Part shown: one piece after another, positions 36,576-45,076 of the stretch
Layout of the letters: each line of letters opens with the position of its first letter
Numbering within the stretch: position 1 is the stretch's first letter
NCBI RefSeq assembly: GCF_014529625.1
Contig: NZ_CP076039.1
Span: 3,658,001 to 3,722,000, forward strand
Direction: 5' to 3'
Origin: Candidatus Pelagisphaera phototrophica
GTDB taxonomy: Bacteria > Verrucomicrobiota > Verrucomicrobiia > Opitutales > Opitutaceae
DNA: 64,000 nt
Made by a program: the position numbers and the translations under genes
Notes under the pieces: generated by a model
The model's database searches: none
What the model was told of the DNA's origin: nothing
The model's input: the letters and a program-made list of their open reading frames with translations, nothing else

Positions 36576-36881
36576 CCCGTGAATAAAGCATCCCCGAAGT
36601 ATTTGAGGCAGCAAACGGTCGCCGGTTACGACCTCCACTCCGGATCTTCGCAAGCATTCTCCCACCGCCTGTGCCGTCGCGGTCGCTCGATCGCCAGACA
36701 GTCCCTCTGCCGGAGAAAAGTCGGCCGGACGATGGACTTGCGTGACGCGAGCCTGCTGCTTCGCCCGTTCCATTTCAATATCGCGCAATATGAGAATTCG
36801 CTCCGCTCCCTCATCCAGTTCAATCAGGGCCACCGGATCGTGCACGGAAAACTGAATCCTCCTAAACAGAGACGCATGGTC
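36576..36881 (-). pseudogene. M24 (Xaa-Pro aminopeptidase-like), N-terminal domain fragment
   Basis: On the minus strand, codons after an in-frame TAG (36884-36882) read HASLFRRIQFSVHDPVALIE, then ILILRDIEMERAKQQARV and CLRRSGVEVVTGDRLLP. This is the creatinase-like N-terminal domain pattern of M24 peptidases. The homology ends at about 36576, after which the frame runs antisense into uxaA. The pita-bread catalytic domain is absent and the 5' end is interrupted by a stop. A clear relic. Confidence 0.65.
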
Positions 36882-37105
36882 CTACGTCTTTCCAGCCATC
36901 ACAATTGCGGATCTCCGATTCGTCGCCATACTTTCAATTGATTCACTCAATAAGGTATTTCAAGAGTAACCCATCTGGGACAGGCGTTAAGAACTACCTC
37001 CTTGCACGTCTTCCGCCAAGGCTTAGCTCCTTTAAGTCGAACACCCGGGACTCCTCTACCTCAAAAAAGCTAAATAAAATGATAGGGTTGAGAGTTTCGA
37101 GTGGC

Positions 37106-37330
37106 TGGATGGCAGGCGGGGGAGTTAGGGAAGGCCAAGTGATTGGAGCTACCGATGATATAGGTTTCCGAGCGGGTTAGGATAAGGTTCGTCTTCACGA
37201 TTTCCAATCGACGATTCTCAAGTTGATGGAACTGGATCACCCGTCCCTAAGCGTGAATCACAATGGTCTTGAAATGCGCTTGACCGATCTTCACGTCTAC
37301 CACGACATATACGACCGCTTAGTAGGATGA
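37106..37330 (+). pseudogene. DUF1501 protein, C-terminal fragment with an in-frame stop
   Basis: The frame reads WMAGGGVREGQVIGATDDIG, then a TAG at 37178-37180, then LHDFQSTILKLMELDHPSL and LTDLHVYHDIYDRLV ending at a TGA (37328-37330). Both parts are the typical C-terminus of DUF1501 (sulfatase-like) proteins, which carry WMAGGGVxGG and HDLHATIL-type motifs. The N-terminal 350 or so residues are missing. One nonsense mutation sits inside otherwise intact C-terminal coding sequence, consistent with recent decay. Confidence 0.75.
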
Positions 37331-37441
37331 TTGTTTGGAGCCCCGGATGGTGAATTCGGATTCTAAAACATTTGTCCCAGCTGACAAAGCGGGCCTAAAT
37401 GCAAGGTAAACCCCATTAAGAAATTGTCCAATAAACAGCAC

Positions 37442-38884
37442 ATGAATAAGAGCTCCCGAATTTCGCGCCGCGCGTTCCTAGGAAAATCAGCGACAACGGC
37501 ATTTAGTTTCACCGTTTTACCCTCTTACCTGGCATTGGGTAAGAAGGATTCGGCAGGCAACGTGCCGCCAAGCCAAAGGCTCAATCTTGGCTGTGTCGGT
37601 GTCGGCAATCGCGCGAACTCGGTAATTACGAGCATGTGCAAACAAAAGAACGCCATGCCCGTGGCGTTTGCAGACGTCGACTACTACAATTCCGAACGCG
37701 CTGCCCAAACGCTGGCCGCGTTCCCCGATGTCCGACGGTTTGACGATTTTCGCGTGATGCTGGATACTGTGGGGGGTGATATTGATGCCGTCACCGTCGT
37801 TACACCGGATCATACCCACTTTGTCATCGCGCTAGAGGCAATGCGTCGCGGGAAACATGTTTACGTAGAGAAACCGCTCACCCATACATTCCGCGAATCC
37901 GAATTATTGATACAGGCCGAGAAAAAGTACAAGTTGATTACCCAAATGGGCAACCAGGGGCACACCTCTGGTGGAGCTAGCCAGTTTCAGCAGCTTGTAA
38001 AGGGCGGCGCAATAAAGGACATCAACAAAATCGAAGCGTTCTTCAAACCATTCAAACACCCAGGTATCTGGTTCTATGAAAAGGGCCAAAGGGTAGAGAA
38101 GTATCCCAATGCCGAGAAAATCCCTTCAACCCTGAACTGGGATCTCTGGTGTGGACCGGCGGAGATGAAACCGTTTAACAGCTTATATCATCCACAAACC
38201 TGGCGAGCATTCTTTCTGTACGGATGCGGGATCTTTGGCGACTGGGGGGCCCACATTCTTGATTTCCCCCACGACTACCTGAAGCTTGGCCTGCCGACTC
38301 GAGTTGAGAAACTGGAGATGCTGGATCATAATAAGATCATCTTTCCGCGGCTCTCCAAACTATCCATGCAATTTCCGAAACGCGGGAAGAACCTGCCGGC
38401 AGTCGATCTCACTTGGACCGACGGTTATGGAACGAAACCCGTCTTAGACGAACAATACTGGGACAAAAACGAAGACGGAACCAGCGTGCATCCGAACTTA
38501 AATGACACAGGCTCCACCTTGCTCCACCGCAAGGATGGCAAATTCGTCATTTACCGGGCCAGTCACGCGAAACCGTCGAGCCTGCTGCCGAGAATGACCA
38601 TGAGAGAGTACGAAGCGTACGTGAAGCCGCCAAGAGTGACCCAGAACCACCAGGAGAGTTTTGTACAGGCGTGCCTTGGTAATGGGAAAACCACTTCACC
38701 GTTTAGTATTTCCGGCGAACTGACCCAGTTATTGCATCTCGGAGTCACATGCCAGTATTTGAACGAGAGCTTCGACTTCGACCGCAAAAAGAAGCGAGTC
38801 CGAGGGAACGCCCGAGCTCAAGCGGTCCTCGACGGCCCAGAGCCCCGAAAAGGATGGACCGAATACTACAAACCAATCGTTTAA
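37442..38884 (+). CDS. Gfo/Idh/MocA family oxidoreductase with Tat signal
   Basis: A 480-residue NAD(P)-dependent oxidoreductase. A Tat signal with twin arginines at 9-10 (SRRAFLG) is followed by a hydrophobic stretch to about 32. The Rossmann motif is GCVGVGNRA (50-58), and the active-site EKP is at 143-145 in YVEKPLTH. The C-terminal domain has CGIFGDWGAHILD. Exported members in this phylum are thought to act on sugars or glycosides in the periplasm with a tightly bound cofactor. The ATG at 37442 starts the Tat motif; an in-frame TTG lies six codons upstream. The substrate is unknown. It is flanked on both sides by gene relics. Confidence 0.9.
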   Translation: MNKSSRISRRAFLGKSATTAFSFTVLPSYLALGKKDSAGNVPPSQRLNLGCVGVGNRANSVITSMCKQKNAMPVAFADVDYYNSERAAQTLAAFPDVRRFDDFRVMLDTVGGDIDAVTVVTPDHTHFVIALEAMRRGKHVYVEKPLTHTFRESELLIQAEKKYKLITQMGNQGHTSGGASQFQQLVKGGAIKDINKIEAFFKPFKHPGIWFYEKGQRVEKYPNAEKIPSTLNWDLWCGPAEMKPFNSLYHPQTWRAFFLYGCGIFGDWGAHILDFPHDYLKLGLPTRVEKLEMLDHNKIIFPRLSKLSMQFPKRGKNLPAVDLTWTDGYGTKPVLDEQYWDKNEDGTSVHPNLNDTGSTLLHRKDGKFVIYRASHAKPSSLLPRMTMREYEAYVKPPRVTQNHQESFVQACLGNGKTTSPFSISGELTQLLHLGVTCQYLNESFDFDRKKKRVRGNARAQAVLDGPEPRKGWTEYYKPIV

Positions 38885-39042
38885 TGGACTCGATAAATCC
38901 CAACAAAACCGTAGCGGAATCCAGAATATAATACCATCGATTCATTCGAGCCAGGCGGATGATTCTAGACCATGTAGCTCGATGGCCAATATCGGTTTTA
39001 TTCGTGGAAATCGAAAAACGGAAAACCCAAAGGACTGTAACG

Positions 39043-39441
39043 ATGAAACTGCTAACGATTCTATTGTGCCTATTGAGTGCGACGATTTACGCCGCTGAAA
39101 GGCCAAATGTAGTAATCCTATACGCCGACGATATGGGAGTCGCAGACGTTTCCTATGGCGACAAGACTGTGAAGATCCAGACGCCGCACCTGGATCGGCT
39201 AGCGGCCGAAGGCATGACCTTTACCGATGGGCACAGTTCTTCCGGTATTTGCACGCCGAGCCGTTTCGCGATGCTGACCGGGCAGCATCACTGGCGACGC
39301 TTTCATGGGATTGCTCAGGCATTCGGCGGACCCGTTTTCGAGCCAGGCGATTTTACCATCGCTGAGATGTTCAAGAAAAAGGGATACCGCACCGCTGAGC
39401 GGGTAGATTGTATCGCGATACATGAAGAACAACTGAATTAG
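39043..39441 (+). pseudogene. Sulfatase, truncated after the formylglycine motif
   Basis: The first 117 or so residues are a normal exported type I sulfatase: signal peptide (1-18), [12 protein letters not shown] with metal-binding Asp29-Asp30, and CTPSR at 70-74, whose Cys would become formylglycine. After KKKGYRTA the sequence leaves the family (where an IGKWHLG-like segment is expected) and stops after 132 residues, against the usual 450-550. No downstream remainder was found before the next gene at 39541. A deletion product; an active enzyme is not expected. Confidence 0.8.
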
Positions 39442-39540
39442 GGCGTGGTTTATCAAAAGACAGCGATCCAAATAATAGGCTTATTTGATTGGCATTCCGA
39501 CTATGCTATCTTCAATCACTGCGTTTAAATAAATTACTCT

Positions 39541-41556
39541 ATGAACTATTCTCTTTCCCGATCCCTTCGGGTTTCCTTGCTCCTCATTGCCTCAGTCTTT
39601 TGCCCGACAATAACCCTAGCGGAGCATCACCAGCCCAATATTATTTTCATTCTAGTTGACGACCTCGGCTGGGGAGACCTAGGCGTCTTTTATCAAAACG
39701 ACCGCAAGCAAGGCCGCAAACATGCTACGCCGAAGCTCGATCAGTTTGCCGCAGAGGGCATGCAATTACGCCAGCACTATTGCCCAGCGCCGGTCTGCGC
39801 CCCGTCTCGTGCATCTCTCCTTTCAGGGCGACACCAGGGGCATGAGCCTATTCGGGACAACCAATTTGATAAAGCCCTGGCCGACTCCCACAATCTGGGG
39901 ACCGTTCTCAAGCAAGCGGGTTACCGCACCGCCTTGGTCGGTAAATATGGTCTGCCTGGAGGGGATCGTGAAACGTACGATCGGGACCAATGGGTAGCCT
40001 ATCCCACCCTTCGGGGATTCGACGAATTTTTCGGGTACGTAAAACACCGCGATGGCCACACTCAATACCCGGGCAACGACTATCCCCGAGGCGACTCGGA
40101 GCTACACCGCAAAGGCAAACCCGTCTTTCACAACGAACAGCGTCTGGATAAGGAATTGGCTGGCTCCTACACTACGGACTTGTTCACCGCGTTTGCTAAG
40201 AAATGGATTGCAGAGCACCGAGAGGCCAAACCTGAACAACCCTTCTTCATGTATTTGGCACACAGCACTCCTCACGCTGCCTTGCATGTTCCTTCCACAT
40301 CGTACCCAGAAGGTGGAGGCATCGAGGGCGGTGTGCAATGGATCGGCAAAGCCGGAAAAATGATCAATACCATCGGGGATACAATTGATTCCTGGGTTCA
40401 CCCGGACTATGCCAAGCAGGACTGGACTGAGCAGGAGAAGCGCTTCGCCACCATGGTTCGTCGAATTGACTCTTCGGTAGCCGACGTGATTCAAACCCTG
40501 AAGGATCTCGGCATCGATGACGATACGCTGGTGGTGTTTACCAGCGACAATGGCCCGCATCGCGAAAGCTACATCGAAGGTCTTACCTACAAAGCCAGCT
40601 CCTTCGATTCCTTCGGACCTTTCCACGGCATCAAACGAGATGTACTGGAAGGGGGTATACGCATGCCGACTCTGGTTCGTTGGCCTGGACGTATTCCAGC
40701 ACAATCCATCAACTCCACCCCTTCCCAATTTCATGATTGGCTGCCTACTCTGGCCAACGTATCGGGCCTGGCAGCGCCAGCCATTTCCGATGGCGTTTCC
40801 CTCCTCCCGTTTCTATCTGGCGAAGGGACCGCTCGCGAGAGTACTGTATACGTAGAGTACCTGAACACTCGCAATACCCCCGCTTATGCTGAGTTTGATC
40901 CGTACCACCAGGATCGAGTGCGCCAGCAAATGCAGGTTGTATTCGTTGACGGATACAAAGGAATCCGTACAGGCATTGAAAGCCACGCGGATGATTTTAT
41001 GATTTTCGATGTCGGAAACGACGTGCGTGAAAGCATGGATCTTTCAGGAAGCAATGAGTACTTCACCACACTCCAACAGCGGATGAAGGATCGAGTGCTG
41101 CGAATTCGTCGACCAAGTGAAGGCGCCCCTCGTCCTTACGACAATGCTCCCATCCCCGGAATCGATACAGATCGGAATATAAACCGTGTAGAATGGAAAA
41201 CCTACCAAGGCCCCTTTAACTGGGTTCCTCAAACCTTTGGCCTCGAAGTAGCAAAAAGTGGATCATCGCCCAATATAGATGTTTCCAATCTGGATATTGA
41301 TAAAGGAGCGGTAGCAGAGTTCAAAGGCTTGCTAACCATCGAAGCTTTAGGAGAATACAAATTCAACGTTGAGTCAGATGGTGGGGCTATTCTTCGTCTA
41401 CACGATGCAGTAGTAGTCGACAATGAATCGGTTGCCAATGGCATCCGCGCAACCCAAGGAAAGGCGCTTTTAGAGAAAGGGACGCATCCCTATACATTGA
41501 CCTATCTTCGAGGTTCAGAGCAGATAGCAAAGCTGTCATTTTCTCATTCGAAGTAA
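39541..41556 (+). CDS. Exported type I sulfatase with C-terminal beta domain
   Basis: A 671-residue formylglycine sulfatase. A signal peptide (1-27) is followed by metal-binding Asp40-Asp41 in ILVDDLGWGD, the modification motif CAPSR at 86-90, LVGKYG (KxG/H active-site loop), and FTSDNGPH later in the domain. After about residue 540 a second domain begins; EALGEYKFNVESDGGAILRL and the following DAVVVDN resemble a PA14-like carbohydrate-binding fold. Likely removes sulfate from polysaccharides such as algal glycans; the exact glycan is unknown. Activity needs a formylglycine-generating enzyme, not in this window. Confidence 0.93.
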   Translation: MNYSLSRSLRVSLLLIASVFCPTITLAEHHQPNIIFILVDDLGWGDLGVFYQNDRKQGRKHATPKLDQFAAEGMQLRQHYCPAPVCAPSRASLLSGRHQGHEPIRDNQFDKALADSHNLGTVLKQAGYRTALVGKYGLPGGDRETYDRDQWVAYPTLRGFDEFFGYVKHRDGHTQYPGNDYPRGDSELHRKGKPVFHNEQRLDKELAGSYTTDLFTAFAKKWIAEHREAKPEQPFFMYLAHSTPHAALHVPSTSYPEGGGIEGGVQWIGKAGKMINTIGDTIDSWVHPDYAKQDWTEQEKRFATMVRRIDSSVADVIQTLKDLGIDDDTLVVFTSDNGPHRESYIEGLTYKASSFDSFGPFHGIKRDVLEGGIRMPTLVRWPGRIPAQSINSTPSQFHDWLPTLANVSGLAAPAISDGVSLLPFLSGEGTARESTVYVEYLNTRNTPAYAEFDPYHQDRVRQQMQVVFVDGYKGIRTGIESHADDFMIFDVGNDVRESMDLSGSNEYFTTLQQRMKDRVLRIRRPSEGAPRPYDNAPIPGIDTDRNINRVEWKTYQGPFNWVPQTFGLEVAKSGSSPNIDVSNLDIDKGAVAEFKGLLTIEALGEYKFNVESDGGAILRLHDAVVVDNESVANGIRATQGKALLEKGTHPYTLTYLRGSEQIAKLSFSHSK

Positions 41557-42094
41557 ACCGAATCTCCAACGAGGTTCGCCCATTTGGCCATTTCCGAGCC
41601 TCAAGTTAATGGCAAGAATCGTATAATCACCGAGAGTGAATTAGATCAGGCACTTAGCAATGCGGTTGCAAGTGATCACGTGTCTGTGATTCGTGTGATA
41701 CTTTACAAACATGCACGCAGTCCAGCACTGCTTCGCCTAGAAGCAGCATTGGCAGCCAAAGCTTAAAGTAAAGATTTTCTACCATCCGAATCAAATCGTT
41801 GAGTATCGTCTACGATTTTAAATCGTCAGACGTCCTCATAGAAAAACACTTGAAAAACTTAAGAAAGATTATGGGTGAGATACTTCCAATTGGAAAATTT
41901 GACGACAGTAAAGTATCCCTGACACAAGCCATTGACTTGACGATCAACTGTCATTCCGCACCAGCAAGATATTTAAGAATCTAGATGCAAAATCCTGCCT
42001 GAGCTAACATGAACTTAGGCGGTTGGTGTACCACAGAACCGTTCGTTAAATTCAATTTAACTTGCAACCTTATTACCGACAGATACTTAGAAGA
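41557..42094. other. Intergenic stretch with two unrecognised short frames
   Basis: Two frames of about 60 codons lie here (41584-41766 and 41799-41984, both with TTG starts). Neither has a ribosome-binding site or a family I recognise. The first ends LLRLEAALAAKA; the second contains VLIEKHLKNLRKIMGEIL. They may be relics, as the neighbouring DNA is decayed. No terminator after the sulfatase gene was seen. Confidence 0.4.
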
Positions 42095-42182
42095 TGGCGG
42101 AGAGAGAGGGATTCGAACCCCCGGTACCTTTCGGTACAACGGTTTTCAAGACCGCCGCATTCGACCACTCTGCCATCTCTCC
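42095..42182 (-). tRNA. tRNA-Ser (anticodon UGA)
   Basis: An 88-base class II tRNA on the minus strand, including an encoded CCA end. The acceptor stem is GGAGAGA / TCTCTCC. The anticodon loop CTTGAAA gives UGA, reading UCA and related serine codons. A variable arm hairpin (GTACCGAAAGGTAC) and the T-loop GGTTCGAATCC are present. A perfect -35 box lies upstream. The only RNA gene recognised in the window. Confidence 0.97.
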
Positions 42183-42204
42183 GTAGTTAGGTCTGGATTC
42201 GAAA

Positions 42205-42232
42205 GGCATAGGCACAGAATCCCGACTGTCAA
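42205..42232 (-). promoter_or_regulatory. Candidate promoter of tRNA-Ser
   Basis: On the minus strand TTGACA (42232-42227), a 16-base spacer, then TATGCC (42210-42205), 22 bases before the mature tRNA 5' end. The -35 is perfect and the -10 weak. Confidence 0.5.
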
Positions 42233-42290
42233 CGCTCCGTTTTAGATAATCCGACACCAACAAAGTATTTCAGGAAACCAACGATTTCCA

Positions 42291-42881
42291 ATGGCAGAAA
42301 CCCTTCCCATCTCCCGAAATCGGGATGTGGTTATTTTGACCCGGCTGGTGCCCCGCTTGATTATTCAAGTATTAGTATCAAGGTTTCAGATCTTGAGTCG
42401 TGCACCACTCGACCAGCCTGACGGCTTTATCAATGGAGTCCTACTTTCGTCCATTGCGGTATCCCTGAAAAATATTGATACCGATCAGCGGTTCGGCACC
42501 GACTTGCCTACAAATACTCAGAAAAACTTGCAGACCCATGCGATTTGCATTCTCCGCTTGAAGCTCATCTTTCCGCTCTTCCGTCAATTGATCGAGATAT
42601 GATGGATATCAAAAATTCGCATAAGCGTTGTGGTAAGGAAATTCCCTGTCCCGAAGAGACACCAGATGACCACCGGGATACCTCAGGTTGTTAATTACGG
42701 AATCAATCAGAGCCTGGATCTCCTCACCATCCTGCCAGCTACCAATACCCTCGTGCGAATAAACGACATTGGCTCCGACCAGCAACGGTCCGTATTGCCC
42801 GCCTGAAGGGGTCCCGATATCAATCACCAAATCGGCCGCGGAAACGGTCAACGGTGAAAAAGCTCCCATCAACAAACGCAA
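42291..42881 (-). pseudogene. Secreted glycoside hydrolase relic with four in-frame stops
   Basis: Beginning at 42881, one frame reads a signal-like start, then GGQYGPLLVGANVVYSHEG and NNLRYPGGHL, which are N-terminal strands of TIM-barrel glycosidases of arabinofuranosidase/GH39-like type. Past a TGA (42611-42609) the same frame continues with FLSICRQVGAEPLIGINIF, then a TAG (42443-42441), DSIDKAVRLVEWC, a TGA (42380-42378), a TAA (42374-42372), and YLNNQAGHQP. This last segment matches the acid/base region, normally YLGNE-like, with the catalytic Glu lost. The C-terminal part is missing. Homology is from recalled family patterns; the exact GH family is uncertain. Confidence 0.65.
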
Positions 42882-43401
42882 GCAAAGTGTCAGGCACGAT
42901 TAAGAGAATGCAGTTTCATGAGAGATCGAGTGATGCTTATGGAGCATTTTTATGGCAGCGAGGTTTTCGTCCGCCATGCCGCAAAACAGGTACGGCTAGA
43001 GATATACCTACTCCGTGTGCCATTCGACCAGATGGATGCGGTCAAGGCATACCCGAAACCGATGAAATAAACCCGCTGGCGACCAAGACGTCTCATTACC
43101 ATAGCGGCCGGAACATTCGACACGGCCGTTCCCCACTATCATTCCGGTCAAGGGCACGGTCGCCCATTGGGGCGACGGAGCGAGCTCCTTACCCAGAAAA
43201 CCGTCAACAAAAAACGAACAAGGGGGAAGTCGACATGGAGAGTGCATTACATATCGACAGGATCCAGACATTTCTAGGAAGGCAAGCGAGAGACAATAGT
43301 CCCCAGTAGTGAGGCCTAAAGAAATTTTAGCGAATCAATTGTGAGCGCGATCAGCCCTCAAGAACGGATCCAATCCGATCCATCTAAAGTGCCTAGACCG
43401 A
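42882..43401. other. Unassigned stretch, probably decayed DNA
   Basis: Several overlapping short frames exist: plus-strand frames within 42854-43309, and a 51-codon frame at 42918-43070 with MRDRVMLMEHFYGSEVFVRH. None matches a family I know, and none has codon or ribosome-site support. A weak minus-strand hairpin CGGAT/ATCCG near 43365-43377 could help end the flagellar transcript. Confidence 0.35.
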
Positions 43402-43608
43402 TCAACACGAGGCAATGAACATGCGACTGTTCGTGCCCTTCTCCCCTACCAAGACTTGATACCTCTTGCCACATCGAGGACAGCATCCCACATAAGCCTT
43501 TTTTTCGTCGTTCAGGTACAAGCGACCATACGTTTGGCAGTTTACGTATCGAACTCCAAGAAAGGGCTTTCCCTTTTCAGTCGTACGATATGAAACACTC
43601 AAAGCCAT
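43402..43608 (-). CDS. Small cysteine-containing protein at the end of the flagellar cluster
   Basis: A 68-residue protein with CCPRCGKRY near residues 42-50, plus Cys24 and a terminal Cys68. The CxxC-type knuckle suggests a zinc-ribbon half-site or redox site. The rest is beta-strand-like (VSYRTTEKGKPFLGVRYVNC). It starts nine bases after the preceding gene and is the last gene of the flagellar transcript. No family recognised. Real because of the tight spacing and good composition. Confidence 0.65.
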   Translation of the reverse strand: MALSVSYRTTEKGKPFLGVRYVNCQTYGRLYLNDEKKAYVGCCPRCGKRYQVLVGEKGTNSRMFIASC

Positions 43609-43617
43609 CTATAGATA

Positions 43618-44121
43618 CTATAGTTCAGAATCGGCAACCGCGTATTCGTACTGACTAGATAGGACCTCCATTGATCCAATAAGCGAGATCCAATCCTCGT
43701 CATTGCGACCATAGGGCTCCCAGCACTCCGTTACGGAGGCGTGACCGGACTTTTGCCACATAAGCATGCAGTACTCCAATCCAGGACCTCCATCACTACG
43801 ATTCTCACATCCTGTCAACAGGTTTTCGTCAAGAATCTCGAATACTGGATGGCTCGTCTCAACTTCTGCCTGCAAAACATTAACCTGCGGCGACGGATCT
43901 CCGTTCATTCCCAAACTCATGTATTCCCAAATCGTTTCCCGGTAACGGGCGACCGTGAGAATATTGACTTCACCTCCGAAGGCGACGGAATAAACTTTTT
44001 CAGGTCCGGTTACAGGAATGTGGATCAAACTCACATAATCCCCTCCTATTCGGCTTGTCCGACTGGGTCCCGGAGCAAACGAAAGGAGCGTCGAAAGATA
44101 GCGATCGATTTCCGTATTCAT
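43618..44121 (-). CDS. Unknown protein downstream of flagellin
   Basis: A 167-residue soluble acidic protein with no signal peptide or membrane segment. It starts 18 bases after flagellin on the same strand, so it is almost certainly co-expressed with it. Size and acidity would suit a secretion chaperone-like or regulatory protein, but this is only an inference from context. No motif recognised. Confidence 0.7.
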   Translation of the reverse strand: MNTEIDRYLSTLLSFAPGPSRTSRIGGDYVSLIHIPVTGPEKVYSVAFGGEVNILTVARYRETIWEYMSLGMNGDPSPQVNVLQAEVETSHPVFEILDENLLTGCENRSDGGPGLEYCMLMWQKSGHASVTECWEPYGRNDEDWISLIGSMEVLSSQYEYAVADSEL

Positions 44122-44139
44122 ATTTAAAGCACTTTTAAC

Positions 44140-45036
44140 TTAAGAGTTGAGCAATCGCAAGGCGAGGCGGGGAAGATCATTGGCTTGCTGCAGCATTGAT
44201 GTGCTCGCCTCAGTCAAAATTTGGTTCTTCGCTAGTCGCGTCGTCTCGACTGCAACGTCGACGTCCCGAATCCGAGAGTTCGCCGCGCTAAGATTCTCTT
44301 CTTGGACTTGCAATTGAGCTTCCACCAAACCGAGACGCGACAAGTCAGCCCCAACATTCGCTCGTTCGTCGGCTAATTGCTCGATCGCACTATTGATCTT
44401 CGAAATAGCCGATGGGCTGTCCATATTAAGGCCAGGCTGAGATCCATCGACAGAATTATCCCAAAGAAGATCTGACATCGCTCCGCCAATTCGTCTTAAA
44501 TTGATTTCGCTCACTTCCATGGTTTGGGATCCCGTCGTGCCCACTACAATCGTCATGTCCGCTCGAGCCCCAAATAGAACGATTCCATTAAAGCTTCCTG
44601 AAGGATCCGTACTGCCCATATTCCAGTTTGGGTCGCCGTCGGTTCCATTGTCTCCGTTTCCGATTACGTCCCTAAGGTGCTCCTTTAGCTTCTCGAACTC
44701 AGTATTGTACAGAGCCTGATCGCCGGCCGACTTGGTAACATCTTGCGCTAAAACGGACAGCTCACTCATTCGATTGAGCACATCATTCATGGAACTTAAA
44801 AATCCGTCTGCAGTCTGGGTCAGTGAAACCGCATTCTGTATATTGACTCGAGCTGCTTCAATCCGCGACCCTTGAGCCAACATTTTCTCAGAGTTCGACA
44901 ATCCTGCGACGTCATCTGACGGCTGCACAATTTTACTCCCAGTACTCAATCGCGCGATCGAGCGATTCATCGCAGCGTGACTTTTTTGCAAGGTGGAAGT
45001 TGCTTCCACCGCATTTTGATTTGTATTAATGACCAT
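44140..45036 (-). CDS. fliC: Flagellin
   Basis: A 298-residue filament protein. The N-terminal D0/D1 region (MVINTNQNAVEA, then MNRSIARLSTGSKI) and the C-terminal D1/D0 region (ENLSAANSRIRDVDVA, TSMLQQANDLPRLALRLL) are classical. The middle is short, with about 100 residues of variable domain (GNGDNGTDGDPNWNMG...), so the filament surface is minimal. The ATG at 45036 has a strong GGAAGAGG site; the longer frame to 45132 overlaps csrA and is not used. It is exported by the flagellar type III apparatus. Downstream of fliW-csrA, implying CsrA/FliW control of its translation. Confidence 0.95.
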   Translation of the reverse strand: MVINTNQNAVEATSTLQKSHAAMNRSIARLSTGSKIVQPSDDVAGLSNSEKMLAQGSRIEAARVNIQNAVSLTQTADGFLSSMNDVLNRMSELSVLAQDVTKSAGDQALYNTEFEKLKEHLRDVIGNGDNGTDGDPNWNMGSTDPSGSFNGIVLFGARADMTIVVGTTGSQTMEVSEINLRRIGGAMSDLLWDNSVDGSQPGLNMDSPSAISKINSAIEQLADERANVGADLSRLGLVEAQLQVQEENLSAANSRIRDVDVAVETTRLAKNQILTEASTSMLQQANDLPRLALRLLNS

Positions 45037-45043
45037 ATTACGA

Positions 45044-45054
45044 CCTCTTCCTTG
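45044..45054 (-). promoter_or_regulatory. Ribosome-binding site of flagellin with overlapping CsrA-type GGA motif
   Basis: On the minus strand CAAGGAAGAGG covers the Shine-Dalgarno sequence seven bases before the flagellin ATG and contains AAGGA, the core of CsrA sites. A second CAGGA lies upstream at 45106-45102 inside the csrA tail. CsrA binding is inferred from motif and gene order. Confidence 0.45.
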
Positions 45055-45076
45055 GTTTTCTAGAAACGTTCGGACC

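Noticed and set aside
42095-42182. Integrated element attachment site at tRNA-Ser
   Set aside because: No second copy of the tRNA 3' end and no integrase were noticed nearby, so no integration event is supported.
42854-43309. 151-codon plus-strand frame
   Set aside because: Overlaps the glycoside hydrolase relic start, is Arg/Pro/His-rich and lacks any family resemblance; likely chance in decayed DNA.
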